Part shown: positions 1-10,722 of the stretch, one piece after another
Position numbering within the stretch: the first letter of the stretch is position 1
Layout of the letters: each line of letters starts with the position of its first letter
From: Muscardinus avellanarius
Lineage: Eukaryota > Chordata > Mammalia > Rodentia > Gliridae
Direction of reading: 5' to 3'
Assembly (NCBI GenBank): GCA_963383645.1
Contig: OY726560.1
Span: forward strand, 87,397,093 to 87,461,092
Length of the DNA stretch: 64,000 nt
Program-made: the position numbers and the translations under genes
Notes under the pieces: generated by a model
The model's input: only the letters and a program-made list of their open reading frames with translations
What the model was told of the DNA's origin: nothing
Database searches by the model: none

Positions 1-172
1 ACCTCCGAGCCATATCCCCTGCCCTATATTTTTATTCTTTATTTTGAAACAGGGTCTCACTAAGTTGCAAAGGGCCTCACTAAGTAGCCGAGGCTGGCTT
101 CGAACCTGTGTGATCCTCCTGTCTCAGCCTCCCAAGCGCTGGGATTACAAGCGTGCGCCACCACACCAGGCT
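1..172 (-). mobile_element. B1-dID SINE, cut by window start
   Basis: Antisense dimeric SINE. The right half is truncated by the window edge; the B1-like half ends with ggattacaagcgtgcgcc. The body is type B, but the left half carries the type C-like cttcgaacctgtgtgatcc, so it may be a B/C intermediate. Confidence 0.9.
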
Positions 173-201
173 TGTACTTCTGGTTTAATATCTTTAATAC
201 T

Positions 202-400
202 GCTGGGTGTGGTTGCATACGCTTGTAATCCCAGTATTTGAGGGTTGAGACAGGAGAATCACAAGTTCAAGGGCAGCTTCAGCAAGTAATGAGACTCTCA
301 TCAACCTAGTGAGACCCTGTTTCAAAATAAAATAGGGCTGGAGGTGCAACTTGGAGGTAGAATTCCCCTGGGTTCAATTCCCAGTACAAAAAAATAAATA
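202..400 (+). mobile_element. B1-dID SINE, type A
   Basis: Sense copy from tgctgggtgtggttgc to the cccagtac end and an aaaaataaataaa tail. It contains the diagnostic ctcatcaacctagtgaga. Several CpG sites are lost, as expected for the older type. Confidence 0.92.
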
Positions 401-401
401 A

Positions 402-611
402 AGCCTGGTATGGTGGCTCACACTTGTAATCTTAGTACTTGGGAGGCTGAGACAGGAGGATCACACAGGTTTGAAGCCAGCCTCAGCTACTCAGGCTCTC
501 AATAACTTAGACCCTATTTCCAAATAAAATGTAAAATAGGTTGGAGGTATAGCCCAGAGGTAGAAGGCCCCTGGGTTCCATCCCCAGCACCCCCCCCACA
601 CACACACATAG
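402..611 (+). mobile_element. B1-dID SINE, type C, with CA tail
   Basis: Directly follows the previous SINE, head to tail. The body has tttccaaataaaatgtaa and tatagcccagaggtag. The tail is a C run followed by a short CA repeat. Confidence 0.9.
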
Positions 612-1561
612 ACAGACACAAAATAAATAAAAAATACATACATATACATATATTTAATATTACTGTTAGATCATTTTGAAATGAAATTTATGTTTGATCT
701 AGAATTATTATGACTATTTTTTGTTTGTGTTTAAACCAATAAATATAGATAGTTATGGCAGAGTATTTTCTTAGAAGTAGTGAAATTGAAGGCTGCTTTG
801 AGTTGGAAGCACCTAGTTCTTACTGCATTTAGCTGCCTGGGCCAATTTAGACTTGTGGACATAGCAAGTGGAGTAAGAAAGATGTAGAGGCACTACATTC
901 TAGGTTCAGGAAAATGGGCTGTACATTTTAAAGGAAGCAGTGATTCTAGTAAGGTCTGACTATGGGCAACCAGATGTTGAAACAAACACAATGTTTCCAG
1001 GGTAGTGGTGAAGGACCTCACCTCCATCATAGATGAAAATAAAGTCTTTCTCTAGTGAGGCCATTGGAGCAGCAGCAGCTGCTGCCACTGTTGCCTGAAT
1101 ACAGTGGTGAGTGAATCTCATGATACTAGGTGTGTATAGGGAAGGACTTGTTTTGGCTCTGGCCAAGTGGTTGCACATGTTGTGGGTGTCACTTTAAACA
1201 TACAAGACTTGCTTGCTGGAGGGGGAGCAGCTTCTTGAGGATCAGGTGCTCATCTGAAGGGATGAGCTCATCCTTCTGACCAGATCTGCTCTAGAGGGTG
1301 AGCGAATGTTTTCCTAATTGCAAATTCTGCAGCTGGGAGAAGGAGGAAATGGTTGAAGCACCAGGCACTTTGTGAGTAGCAAAAAAAAAAAAAAAAAAAA
1401 AAAGGGTTTTGGGAAATCTTTTGAAACAAATGGTTCTGAACATTATATTGAAGGTAACACAGAGACACACTCAGTCTTTAAGTTGAGTATCACAGTAAAG
1501 TGTATGGTATGTTGAGGAAAACTTTGGTGGTTCCAACTTTATTCTAGTGATGCTGTTATTA
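612..1561. other. Unique non-coding block, no gene seen
   Basis: About 950 bp free of recognisable B1-dID sequence. It has an AT-rich start, a short CAG-rich patch near 1070-1090 and a 23-base A run at 1381-1403. Open frames here are short and resemble no protein I know. It is non-coding flank or intron. Confidence 0.6.
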
Positions 1562-1667
1562 CTTTTTTTCCCCTTTTTTTCCCTTTCTTTCTTTTTTCTT
1601 TCTGCAGGGCAGGGGAATGAATCCAGGGCCTTACAAGTGTTCTACCACTGAGCTATATCCCCAACCC
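1562..1667 (-). mobile_element. Stand-alone ID (tRNA-like) SINE
   Basis: The reverse complement reads gggttggggatatagctc, agtggtagaacacttg, ccctggattc: the classic ID/BC1 type tRNA-Ala-derived monomer with A-box-like and B-box-like parts. Its tail is the pyrimidine-rich 1562-1603. It has no B1 half, so it is probably an older independent insertion than the dimers. Confidence 0.8.
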
Positions 1668-1698
1668 ATTGAGGTAACTTTGAAGACTTAATAAATTT

Positions 1699-2368
1699 TT
1701 ATTTTTTGTGGTATTGCGGATTGAACTTGGGGACATACATACTGCCTTGGAGATATACCCCAAACCTTATTTATTTATGTATTTATTTATTTATTTAGTG
1801 GTTCTGAGGATGAAACCCAGAGGCATTCTACCTCCAAACTACACCCCAGCCCTATTTTTTATTCTATTTATTTATTTATTTATTTATTTATTTGGTGGTA
1901 CTGGGGGTGGAACCCAGAGGCTTTCTACCTCCAGGGTATACTCCGAGACCTATTTTATATTTTATTTGGAAACAGGGTCTCACTAAGTTGCCGAGAGCCT
2001 CACTAAGTAGCTGAGGCTGTCTTCGAACCTGTGTGATCCTCCTGTCTCAGCCTCCCAAGCGCTGGGATTACAAGCATGCACCACCATGCCCAGCTATTCT
2101 TTTTATTTTGAAACAACTCTTACTGAGTTGCAGAGGGCCTCACTAAGTAGCTGAGGGTGTCCACTAATGATGATCCTCCTCCTGTCTTAACCTTCCAAGT
2201 GCTGGGATTACAAGTGTGGACCACCACGCCTGGCTTCTATTTTTTTTTTTTTTCCCGAAACCATTTCTTGTTACATTGATGAGTTTTACTATTTGCTGAG
2301 GCAGTCCTGCAATCCTAATCAGCCTCCCAAGTACTGGGATTACAAGCATGCACCACCATGCCAAACTA
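1699..2368 (-). mobile_element. Triple-nested B1-dID stack
   Basis: Outer type A element: right half 1699-1765, left half 2238-2368. A type B element (1798-1877 and 2096-2237) sits inside it. Inside that is a complete type C element (1891-2095) bounded by ATTT repeats. Each interrupted element resumes at the point where it broke off, giving the order A, then B, then C. Confidence 0.88.
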
Positions 2369-2444
2369 CTCCTATATTGACTAATTTTGTCTTGTTGCTT
2401 TGGAAAATAAGAATTTCAGGGGCCCCATTTTTATTTTTACGGTT

Positions 2445-2752
2445 CTTTTTTTTCAGTACTAGGGATTGAATCCAGGGACATTCTACCTCCAAGCTACATT
2501 CCAGCCCTATTTTTTATTTTTTTACTCTTTTTTTTTTTTTCTTTCCCTGTGGTACTGGGGATAGAACCCAGGGGCATTCTACCTCCGAGCTACACCTCCA
2601 GCCCTACTTTTTTATTCTTTACTTTGAAACTGGGTCTCAACTGAGTTGCAAAGGGCCTCACTAAGTAGCCTAGGCTGTCCATGAAATGTGATCCTCCTGT
2701 CTCAGCCTCCTGAATGCTGGAATTACAAGCATGCACTACTACATCTGGCCTC
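2445..2752 (-). mobile_element. SINE right-half fragment plus full type B SINE
   Basis: 2445-2527 is an antisense right half only. It is followed by a T/C-rich tail and a full antisense type B copy at 2552-2750. The left half of the first element is missing or lies in the degraded sequence beyond. Confidence 0.85.
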
Positions 2753-2790
2753 CTATTTTATTTTATATTTTTATTTATTTATTTTTGTGG

Positions 2791-3185
2791 TACTGGAGGT
2801 TGAACCCAGAAGCATTCTACTTCTAAGTTATACCCCCAGCTTGATTTTATTTCTTGTTTAGAAACAGGGTCTCCCTAGCCTGGCGTGGTGGCACATGCTT
2901 GTAATCCTAGCACTTGGGAGGCTGAGACAGGAGGATCACACAGGTTTTAAGCCAGCCTCAGCTACTTAGTGAGGCTCTCAGCAACTTAGTGAGACCCTGT
3001 TTCTAAATAAAGAATAATACAGGTCTGGAGTGTAGCCCAGAGGTAGAAAAGCCCCTGGGTTCCACCCTCAGTAACACACACACACATAAAAAAAAAAAGA
3101 AACTAGATCTCCCTAAATTGCCAAGGCTTTTCTATACTTGAGGAGATGAGACAGGAGAATTAAATGTTCCCAACCAGCCCCAGCT
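2791..3185. mobile_element. Antisense SINE interrupted by a sense type C SINE
   Basis: An antisense right half (2791-2877) reaches gaaacagggtctcccta and is then broken by a sense type C copy (2878-3085). Host-like sequence (gaaactagatctccctaa) resumes at about 3100. The repeated gaaac...tctcccta suggests the target duplication. Confidence 0.8.
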
Positions 3186-3216
3186 TTTTTTGTATAATTT
3201 TTTTTTTTTTTTTTTT

Positions 3217-3649
3217 TTGGTAGTACTGGGGATGGAACCCTGGGCATTCTACTTCCCAGTTTTACCCCCAGCCCTATTTTTTAAATTCTTTTTATTGTGT
3301 AGTGCTGGGGGTGGAACCCAGGGGCTTTTCTACTTCCAGGCTATACATTCAGACCTATTTTATACTTTATTTGGAAACAGGGTCTCACTAAGTTGCTGAG
3401 AGCCTCACTAAGTAGCTGAGGCTGGCTTCAAATCTGTGCGATCCTCTTGTTTCAGCCTCTCAAGTGCGGGGATTACAAGCGTGCGCCACCATGCCCGGCC
3501 TCCAGCTCTGTTTTATTTTTATTTTGAAACAGGGTCTTGCTGGGTTGATGAGAAGTCTCTCTACTTGTTGAGACTGTTCTTCAACCTATGAACCTATTGT
3601 CTCAGCCTCCCAAGTACTAGGATTATAGGTGTGCCACACACACCTGGTT
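3217..3649 (-). mobile_element. Type A SINE with nested type C SINE
   Basis: The outer type A runs 3217-3297 and 3501-3649, and carries ggttgatgagaagtctc. A complete antisense type C (3298-3500) with ctattttatactttattt is inserted between its halves. Confidence 0.88.
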
Positions 3650-3680
3650 CTGTTCATTTCTTTTTTTGATTTTTGCTTTT

Positions 3681-3682
<2 letters not shown>

Positions 3683-3717
<35 letters not shown>
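3683..3717. repeat. (GT)n microsatellite
   Basis: About 17 GT units, placed at the former A-tail side of the next antisense SINE. Confidence 0.97.
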
Positions 3718-3718
<1 letters not shown>

Positions 3719-3947
3719 CTAGGGATTGAATTTAGGGCATTCTATCTGTGACTTACATCTCCAGCCCTATTTTTATTTTTATTTTGAAAAGTCTTACTAG
3801 GTTGATAAGAGTCTCACTCTTACTGAGGATGTCTTCTAACCTGAGATCCTCCTCAGTGTCCCTTTTTTTTTTTTTTTTTGGTACTGGGGATGGAACCCAG
3901 AGGCATTCTATCTCTGAGCTATACCCTCCACCCCTTTCTTTTCTCTT

Positions 3948-4000
<53 letters not shown>

Positions 4001-4594
4001 GGGTCGGGGGATAAAATCCAGAGGCATTTGACTTCCAAGCTACACCCCCTGCCCATTTTTTTTTGTTCTTTATTTTGAAACAGGGTCTCACTGAGTTGCA
4101 GAGGGCCTCACTCACTAAGTAGCTGAGGCTGTCCACGAACCGTGATCCTCCTGTCTCAGCCTCTCAAATGCTCGGATTACAAGCGTGTGCCACCATGCCC
4201 GGTTCTTTTTTTTTTTTTTTTTTTTTTTTGTGATACTAGGGGTGGAACCCTGGGGCTTCCTACCTTCAGGCTACACTCCCAGACCTATTTTATATTTTAT
4301 TTGGAAACAGGGTCTCACTAAATTGCTGAGGCTGGCTTCAAACCTGTGTGATCCTCCTGTTTTAGCTTCTCAAGTGCTGGGATTACAAAGGTTTGCCACC
4401 ACACCGGCTATTCTTTATTTTGAAACAAGGTCTCACTGAGTTGCAAAGGGCCTCACTAAGTAGCCAAGACTGTCAGAGAATTGCAGTCTTCCTGTCTCGG
4501 CCTCCCAAATGCTGGGATTACATGAGTGTACCACCATGCCCGGCTCTTCAGCATCCCAAGTACTGGGATTTTAGGCATGTGCCATCACATCCAG
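3718..4594 (-). mobile_element. Four-element nested antisense SINE stack
   Basis: Outer type A: 3718-3860, with its left end at 4544-4594. Inside is a type B right half (3879-3942) whose left half resumes at 4410-4543. Between these lie a TTTC-tailed type Bg copy (about 4000-4201) and a type C/D-like copy (4229-4409). All are antisense. Confidence 0.8.
3957..4000. repeat. (TTTC)n microsatellite
   Basis: Tail of the antisense type Bg SINE, expanded as TTTC units. Confidence 0.95.
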
Positions 4595-4620
4595 ATTACA
4601 GGTATGTGGGTTATATTATT

Positions 4621-4622
<2 letters not shown>

Positions 4623-4659
<37 letters not shown>

Positions 4660-4856
4660 GGGTCTGGGGATGGAACCCAGGGGCATTTGACCTCCAAGCT
4701 ACAGCCCCTGCCCTATTTTTTATTCTTTATTTTGAAACCGGGTCTCACTGAGTTGCAGAAGGCCTCACTAAGTAGCTCAAGCTGTCTGCTAACCGCGACC
4801 CTCTGGTCTCAGCCTCCCAAATGCTGGGATTACAAGCGTGTGCCACCATGCCCGGC
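4623..4856 (-). mobile_element. B1-dID SINE, type Bg, long poly-T
   Basis: A 35-base T run (the A tail on the other strand) is followed by gcgggtctggggatgg, catttgacctccaagc and a full left half ending ccatgcccggct. The long pure tail and intact sequence suggest a recent insertion. Confidence 0.93.
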
Positions 4857-4937
4857 TGGTATATTAATTTTTATCTAACCTATTTTGTAGAATTTCTATG
4901 AAACTGTAATGTTTGTTCAAAATATGAATACATACCT

Positions 4938-5368
4938 ATGGGCATACTGACACACATTTGTAATCCCAGTATTTGGGAAGTTGAGATAAGATCACAGGTT
5001 CAATGCTAGCCTCAGCAATTTATTTATTTGTTAGTTTATTTATTTATTTATTAGTTTGGGAATGGAACCCAGGGGCATTTGACCTCTGAGCTACACTCCC
5101 TGCCCTGTTTTTTTTTTTTTTTTAATTCTTTATTTTGAGACAGGGTCTCACTAAGTTGTGGAGGGCCTCACTAAGTAGCTGAGGCTGTCTGTGAACCGTG
5201 ATCCTCTGCTCTCAGCCTCTCAAATGCTGGAATACAAGCATGCGTCACCATGCCCGGTTTAGCCTCAGCAATGTAGTGGGACCCTGTTCCAAAATAAGAG
5301 AATAAAATAAGGCTGGGGGTGTAGTCAGAGGTAGAATGCTCCTGGTTTCCATCCCCAATACCCCCCCC

Positions 5369-5369
<1 letters not shown>
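4938..5369 (+). mobile_element. Sense SINE host split by an antisense SINE
   Basis: The host parts are 4938-5021 and 5261-5369. The 14-base duplication agcctcagcaattt (5008-5021) / agcctcagcaatgt (5261-5274) brackets an opposite-strand type Bg insertion. Confidence 0.9.
5022..5260 (-). mobile_element. B1-dID SINE, type Bg, nested
   Basis: Complete antisense copy with ATTT tail (5022-5055) and catttgacctctgagc. It is inserted into a sense SINE with the 14-base target duplication given for the host. Confidence 0.9.

Positions 5370-5405
<36 letters not shown>
5370..5405. repeat. (GT)n microsatellite
   Basis: TG run directly after the C-rich end of the preceding sense SINE. Confidence 0.96.
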
Positions 5406-5408
<3 letters not shown>

Positions 5409-5453
5409 TGTAGCATGTGTGTATAGATTATTAGCACCAAATTCAATAGTTTT

Positions 5454-5655
5454 TGCGGTACTGAGGATGAAGCCCAGGGTCATTCTACCTCCGATCCATA
5501 CCCTCAGCCCTAGTTTTTATAATTTATTTTGAAAAAGGGTCTTATTGAGTTGCAAAGGGCCTCAACTAAGTAGCTGAGGCTGTCAGAGAGCTGTGCTTCT
5601 CCAGTCTCAGCCTTCTGAATGTTGGGATTACAAGCATGCACCACCACACCCAGCT
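5454..5655 (-). mobile_element. B1-dID SINE, type B
   Basis: Antisense copy flanked by aaattcaatagtttt before and aaattcagtagtttt after: a clean target-site duplication with one mismatch. Confidence 0.93.
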
Positions 5656-5769
5656 AAATTCAGTAGTTTTAAAGTAGGAAGTTTATAGCAAATTATAAAC
5701 TGGAAACTCTGGAGATTAGCCCAAGATACTTACATTCCATTTCTCCCACTCTCAAAGTGCTAGGTATGT

Positions 5770-5880
5770 TTTTGTTTTTTTCTTGAGCCAAGGTTTCTCT
5801 GTATTGCCCAGGCTGGCTGAGAACTCCGGAGCTCAGGTAATCTTTTTACTGGTAGCTGGAATAATAGGTGCACACCAGAG
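5770..5880 (-). mobile_element. Old B1-like monomer
   Basis: Reads gtttctctgtattgccc and aggctggctgagaactcc, as in the antisense of classic 7SL-derived B1/pB1 monomers. There is no ID half. Much diverged, probably older than the dimers. Confidence 0.65.
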
Positions 5881-5895
5881 CTCCAAGCTTGTGCT

Positions 5896-6121
5896 TTTTT
5901 TTTTTCTTTTTTCTTTTTTTTTTTGGCATTAGGGATAGAACTCAGAGGTGCATTCTGCCTTCAAATTACACCCCAAGCCCTATTTTATTTTTTATTTTGA
6001 AATAGGCTCTCACTAGGTTGATGAGAGTCTTACTACTTGTTGAGGCTATTCTTTAATCTGTGATCCTCCTATTTCAGCCTCCCAAATACTGGGATTACAA
6101 ACATGCACCACCATGCCCATG
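5896..6121 (-). mobile_element. B1-dID SINE, type A
   Basis: Antisense copy with T-rich tail and the type A signature aggttgatgagagtctta. Full length, ending accatgcccatgct. Confidence 0.9.
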
Positions 6122-6136
6122 CTTAGTTTGACTGCA

Positions 6137-6138
6137 TA

Positions 6139-6170
<32 letters not shown>

Positions 6171-6368
6171 GCGGGTCTGGGGTTGGAACCCAGGGGCATT
6201 TGACCTCCAAGCTACACCCCTTGCCCTATTTCTTATTCTTTATTTTGAAACAGGGTCTCACCAAGTTGCAGAGGGCCTCAATAAGTACCTGAGGCTGTCC
6301 ACGAACCACGATACTCCAGTTTCAGCCTCCCAAATGCTAGGATTACAAGTGTGCACCACCATGCCGGC
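6137..6368 (-). mobile_element. B1-dID SINE, type Bg, after a TA repeat
   Basis: A TA run at 6137-6157 leads into the T tail. Then come gcgggtctggggttgg and catttgacctccaagc, and a full left half ending ccaccatgccggct. Confidence 0.9.
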
Positions 6369-6402
6369 TTTTATTATATTTTATATTTTATATATTTATT
6401 TT

Positions 6403-6605
6403 TTGTGGTACTGGGGATTGAAATTAGGGGCCTTCTACCTTTGAGTTACACCCTCGGCTCTATTTTTTATTCTTTACTTTGAAATAGGGTCTCAAAGGTT
6501 CTGGAGGGTCTCACGAAGTTGCTGAGGCTGGCTTTAAACCTGTGATCCTCCTGTCTCAGGTTATCAGGTACCGTATTTACAAGTTTATGTGCTATCATAC
6601 CTAGG
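6403..6605 (-). mobile_element. B1-dID SINE, type B, diverged
   Basis: Antisense copy from gtggtactggggattg to gctatcatacctaggt. The right half is good; the left half is diverged. Confidence 0.82.
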
Positions 6606-6835
6606 TTTTTTTTTTTTTTTTTTTTTTTTTTTGTTTTGTTTTGTGATACTGGGGATTCAACCTTTGGGCATTCTACTTTTGAGTTATACTCCCAGCCCTT
6701 TCTTTTTTTTTCTTTTCTTTATCTCTCTCTCTCTCTCTCTTTTATTTTTTTATTTATTTATTTTTTTGTGGTACTGGGGATGGAACCTAGGGGCATTCTA
6801 CCTTTGAACTATACTCCAGCCCACCACACCTGGCT
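6606..6835 (-). mobile_element. Two partial antisense SINEs
   Basis: 6644-6700 is a right half only. 6770-6834 is a right half joined directly to the last bases of a left half (ccagcccaccacacctgg), so the middle of the dimer is deleted. CT repeats lie between them. Confidence 0.8.
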
Positions 6836-6908
6836 TGATACTAAGCATTTTTAAATATCTAACTTCATTCCACCAACTCAATTTACATAATTTTCTTTAG
6901 TAGTGCGG

Positions 6909-7100
6909 CCTTTTTTTTTTTTTGGTGCGGTACTACGGATTGGACCCAAAGACATTCTACCAAGCTACACCCCTAGCCCTATTTTTAATCTTTATTTTGA
7001 AACAGGATCTCACTAAGTTGTGGAGGGCCTCACTAAGTAACTGAGGCTGTCTCAGTCTCCCAAGTACTGGGATTGCAAGCACTCACCACTGCCCCCAGCT
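6909..7100 (-). mobile_element. B1-dID SINE, type B
   Basis: Flanked by gtgcggcct before and gtgtggcct after. Short internal deletions in both halves. Confidence 0.88.
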
Positions 7101-7805
7101 CGTGTGGCCTATTTTAATGTTTAATACAGTCAGAAATTTTTCTTATTAAAGTGATTTAAGTGCAAATAGTCTTGGAATACTGAGTTAGGAATTCAGACAA
7201 TAACATTGTTTTGGTTATCCTCCAAAACATTGAAAAAGCTTTTAGCACTGCTTTTGACTATAGTGCAAAGGACTGTTTTTTAGGATTAGCCTTTTTTTTA
7301 GAAGCAGTGGTTACCCTGGAAACTTACTTTTTGATGTCCTTTGCCATCAGGAATGCCCTTAGAGGAAATAGCCTCATTAATTTTTTTTTTTTTTTTAGCT
7401 TCTAATAAATTCTTTTTCAGTTACTTTTGGTTAGTTTCTTCAATTTACTTTGTTTGCATTTAATTGGAGACACCAACTTTTTAGCTTTATAATGAGTTGT
7501 CAGTGCTGAATTTCTGTTAGTTGGTAAAAAGAATTATCTTCTCCCCAATACCCTGTTTTGCTGGAAGCCTAACAGTTTCCCATTGTTGCTAGTTGCAGTC
7601 GTCTCCTCCCTCCCTCCCTCCTCTTCCCTCCTGTTTCTGTATCACTTGCCCCACAGATGCGCCCTCAGGATTGCTTGAGGTCCTGTACTAGAGGGTGAAT
7701 GTGCTGCTGGCCCGTAAGTGTAAAGTTGGGTGGACTGAGGGATGCAGTAACTGGTCAGTCTTTGTGAAGTGCTTTTTTATTTTAGTCAGGAACAGTTTAA
7801 CAGGT
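7101..7805. other. Unique non-coding block
   Basis: About 700 bp with no recognised SINE, apart from a T run at 7381-7396 and a CCCT-rich tract near 7607-7630. No exon or conserved protein was recognised in either strand. Confidence 0.55.
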
Positions 7806-8101
7806 TTTGTGTGTGTGTGTGTGTGGGGGGGATTGAACTCAGGGGCATTCTACCTCCAAGCTACACCCCTAGCTCTACTTTTTTTTTTTTTTTTTTTGCG
7901 GTACTGGAGATGGAACCCAGGGCCATTCTACCTCCAAGTGACGCCCCAGCCCTATTTTTTATTCTTTTATTTTGAAACAGCGTCTCACTGAATTGCAAAG
8001 GACCTCACTAAGTAGCTGAAGCTGGCTTTGAACCTGTGCAATCATCCTGTCTCAGCTTCCCAAATGCTGGGATTACAAGTGTGTGCCTCCATGCCTGACA
8101 T

Positions 8102-8136
<35 letters not shown>

Positions 8137-8273
8137 CTTATTTATTTATTGAAACTGGGTCTCAATAGGTATTTGAGAGTCTCACTGGTTCCTGAGGTTG
8201 TCCTTGAACCTGCTATCTTCTTGTCTCAGCCTCCCAAGTACTGGGATTACAGGTGTGTGCCACCATGTCTGGC
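7806..8273 (-). mobile_element. Type A SINE split by a type B SINE
   Basis: Outer right half 7825-7878; outer left half 8150-8273. A complete antisense type B (7879-8099) plus ATTT repeats (8100-8149) lies between. cagtttaac occurs on both sides (7793 and 8275), marking the outer insertion. Confidence 0.88.
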
Positions 8274-8398
8274 CAGTTTAACCTTTGAAATTGAGAATTT
8301 AGGACCCTTCAACTTTTAGAAAGCCTCTTTCATGTGGACTGTCTTTGTGTTCTTTCTTTCTCTTTCATTTATTAGCTTTTGGTAATTTGATTTTTCTC

Positions 8399-8593
8399 TG
8401 TGGTACTGAAGATTGAGTTTATGTGCATTCTGCTGAGATACACCCCCAGACCCTAATTTAGTTTTATTTTGAAACAGGGTATCATTAGGTTGATGAGAGT
8501 CTTAATACTTGCTGAGGCTGTCCTCAAACCTGCGATCCTCCTATCTCAGTCTCCCAAATACTGGAATTACAAGTGTGTGCCACCACTCCCAGC
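8399..8593 (-). mobile_element. B1-dID SINE, type A
   Basis: Antisense, with attaggttgatgagagtc and gctgtcctcaaacctgc. Complete. Confidence 0.9.
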
Positions 8594-8626
8594 TACTTTT
8601 TTTCTCTATTTTTATATCTATCACTC

Positions 8627-8841
8627 ATTCATTCATTCATTTTTGTGGTACTGGAGTTTAGCCCCATGTGCATTCTACCTCTGAGCTACACCCCCAGCCT
8701 GTTTTATTTTTTATTTTGAAATAAGGTCTCACTAAGTTGTTGAGAGCCTCACTAAATTGTTGAAGTGCCGTCAAACATGCAGTCCTCCTGTTTTAGCCTC
8801 CAAAATACTGGGATTATAGGTATGTGCCTCCGCATCCAGCT
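8627..8841 (-). mobile_element. B1-dID SINE after a CATT repeat
   Basis: A short CATT repeat precedes gtggtactggagttta. The dimer is complete but diverged; the body is between types A and B. Confidence 0.85.
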
Positions 8842-8861
8842 GGGTCTTGTTTTTAGAAAAG

Positions 8862-9115
8862 AAAAACCAGTAAGGTGGTGCAGGATTGTAATACCAGTAC
8901 TTGGGAGGCTGAGACTAGAGGATGGCAGGTTTGTAAATTAGTCTCAGCCATTTAATTAGGCCCTCTGCAACTTAGTGAGACTTTGTTTCAAAATAAAGAA
9001 ATAAAGTAGTTTTGGAAGTGTAGCTTGAAAGTAGACTGCCCCTGAGTTCAATCCCTAGTACAATACACACACACACACAACAAACAAAAACCCCCAAAAC
9101 AAAACCAAAAGCAAA
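8862..9115 (+). mobile_element. B1-dID SINE, type B, A/C-rich tail
   Basis: Sense copy with a weak 5' end (aaggtggtgcaggattg), a normal body and the ccctagtac end. The tail is CA and then AAAC-rich to about 9115. Confidence 0.85.
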
Positions 9116-9235
9116 ACATTCTCAGATTTTCTTGAACTTGTTAAAATTAAAGGCAAGAGTTGTGGGTTTAGTATTTTAAATTTCCATTAAAGTTATTTGT
9201 GAGAAGGTTATATATTTTTTTCTTTTTCTTTCCTT

Positions 9236-9565
9236 TTTGGTACTGGAGATTTAACCATGGACATTCTACCTCTGGCTACAGCTCCTATCCATTTTATTTT
9301 ATTTTGAAATAGAATCACTTAAGTTGCTGAGGCTGGCCCCGAACCTGCGATCCTCCTGATCCTCCTGTATCATCCTTTCTATAACTGAGTACAGGTGTGT
9401 GCCATCATGCTCAGCTCCCCTATCCCTTTTTATTTTTCATTTTGAAACAGGATCTCTACATTGCTGAGGGAATTGCTACATTGCTGAGGCTGGCTTTGAA
9501 CCTACAGTCCTCCTGTTTTAGCCTCCCAAATATTGGGATTACAAGTATACTCCATCATGCCTGGC
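9236..9565 (-). mobile_element. Full SINE plus extra left half
   Basis: 9236-9415 is a diverged full antisense dimer. 9416-9565 repeats only the left half (catttt gaaacagg... to catgcctggc). This is either the remains of an older host or a duplicated left monomer. Confidence 0.82.
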
Positions 9566-9683
9566 AGAAGTTTTATTTCTTTATATTTATTTTTCAGTAT
9601 TAATATACTAAAGAAACAATGAATAACCTGTTTTGTGACTAAACTGGAAAGTATTTACTTTAGAAGCAGAGTGATTATTTTTT

Positions 9684-9965
9684 AGTTTAGACAGGGTGTC
9701 ACTAAGTTGCTGAGAGCCTCACTAAATTGCTATTTGTGGTATCTTTTTTTCTTTTTTTTTGGGGGGGGGGGTACTATGGTGGAACCCAGGGGCATTCTAC
9801 CTCTGAGCTGCACCCCCAGCCCTATTTTTAATTCTTTATCTTGAAACAATGTCTCACTGAGTTGCAAAGGGCTTTACTAAGTAGCTGAGGCTGTTCTGGA
9901 ACTGGGATCCTTCTGTCTCAACCTTCCACATGCTGGGATTACAAATTTGTGCCACCATGTCCAGT
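9684..9965 (-). mobile_element. SINE fragment and type B SINE
   Basis: 9684-9728 is a short piece of left half. 9757-9965 is a complete antisense type B copy starting at a G run (9761-9770). Confidence 0.83.
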
Positions 9966-10017
9966 TTATTTGTGGGATTTTATTGCTGCTAATTGACTCA
10001 CTTGTTCTGCTTTTGTT

Positions 10018-10615
10018 TTTTGGTATTGGGGATTGAACCCAGAGATGGTCTACCTCTGAACTAGACCTCTAGCCCTATTTTATTTTATTTTTTTGTGGTA
10101 TTGGGAATTAAACTAAGGGGCATTCTACCTTCAAGCTATATACCCTCAGCCCTATTTTTTTATTTTAAAACAGGGTCTTAGCCAGGTGTGGTGGCACACG
10201 CTTGTAATCCCTGCGTTTAGGAGGCTGAGACAGGAGGATCACACAGGTTCAAAGCCAGCTTCAGCTACTTAGTGAGGCTCTCAGGAACTTAGTGAGACCC
10301 TGTTTCCAAATAAAATATAAAATAGGTCTGGGAGTATAGCCCGGAGGTAAAAAGCCCCTGGGTTCCACCCCCAGTACCACCAAAAAAATAAAAATAAATA
10401 AAAAATAAAGTAAAACAGGGTCTTACTAGATTGATGAGTCTCACTACTTGATGAAGCTGTCCTCAAACCTGGAATCCTCCTGTCTCAGCCTCTCAAGAAA
10501 TAGAATTATAGGCATGTCCATCTATACCTGGGCTTTTTTGCTGAGGCTGGCTTTGAACCTAGGCTTCTCTTGTCTCAGCTTCCCCAAGTACTTGGATTAC
10601 AGGTACATACCACGT
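10018..10615. mobile_element. Triple-nested SINE stack, inner copy reversed
   Basis: Outermost antisense element: 10018-10078 and 10533-10615. Second antisense element (type A): 10097-10180 and 10426-10532. Innermost is a sense type C copy. The 14-base aaaacagggtctta is identical at 10167-10180 and 10412-10425. Confidence 0.9.
10181..10411 (+). mobile_element. B1-dID SINE, type C, innermost
   Basis: Complete sense copy (gccaggtgtggtggcac to cccagtaccacc plus an A/T-rich tail), bounded by a perfect 14-base target duplication. It is the youngest insertion of the stack. Confidence 0.93.
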
Positions 10616-10635
10616 ATCATGCTTTGGTAGCTAAT

Positions 10636-10722
10636 ATTATAATTTTATAGCTGAAAGAGCCAGAGAAACTAAATATCACTCAATTGTAGTTGGTACAGCT
10701 AGGATTTGAATTGGTTCAAAAT
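10636..10722 (-). mobile_element. MIR fragment
   Basis: The antisense MIR core is visible: attttatagctgaaag, agagaaactaaatatca, acagctaggatttgaa. This matches the usual order of tail, core and tRNA-related part in reverse complement. Confidence 0.75.

Noticed and set aside
1562..1667. Possible tRNA gene
   Set aside because: The A-box and B-box-like parts are those of an ID SINE with an A-rich tail; no full cloverleaf or clean 3' end.
4393..4878. 161-residue open frame on +
   Set aside because: It is entirely antisense SINE sequence; the same peptide pattern recurs in dozens of other frames across the window.
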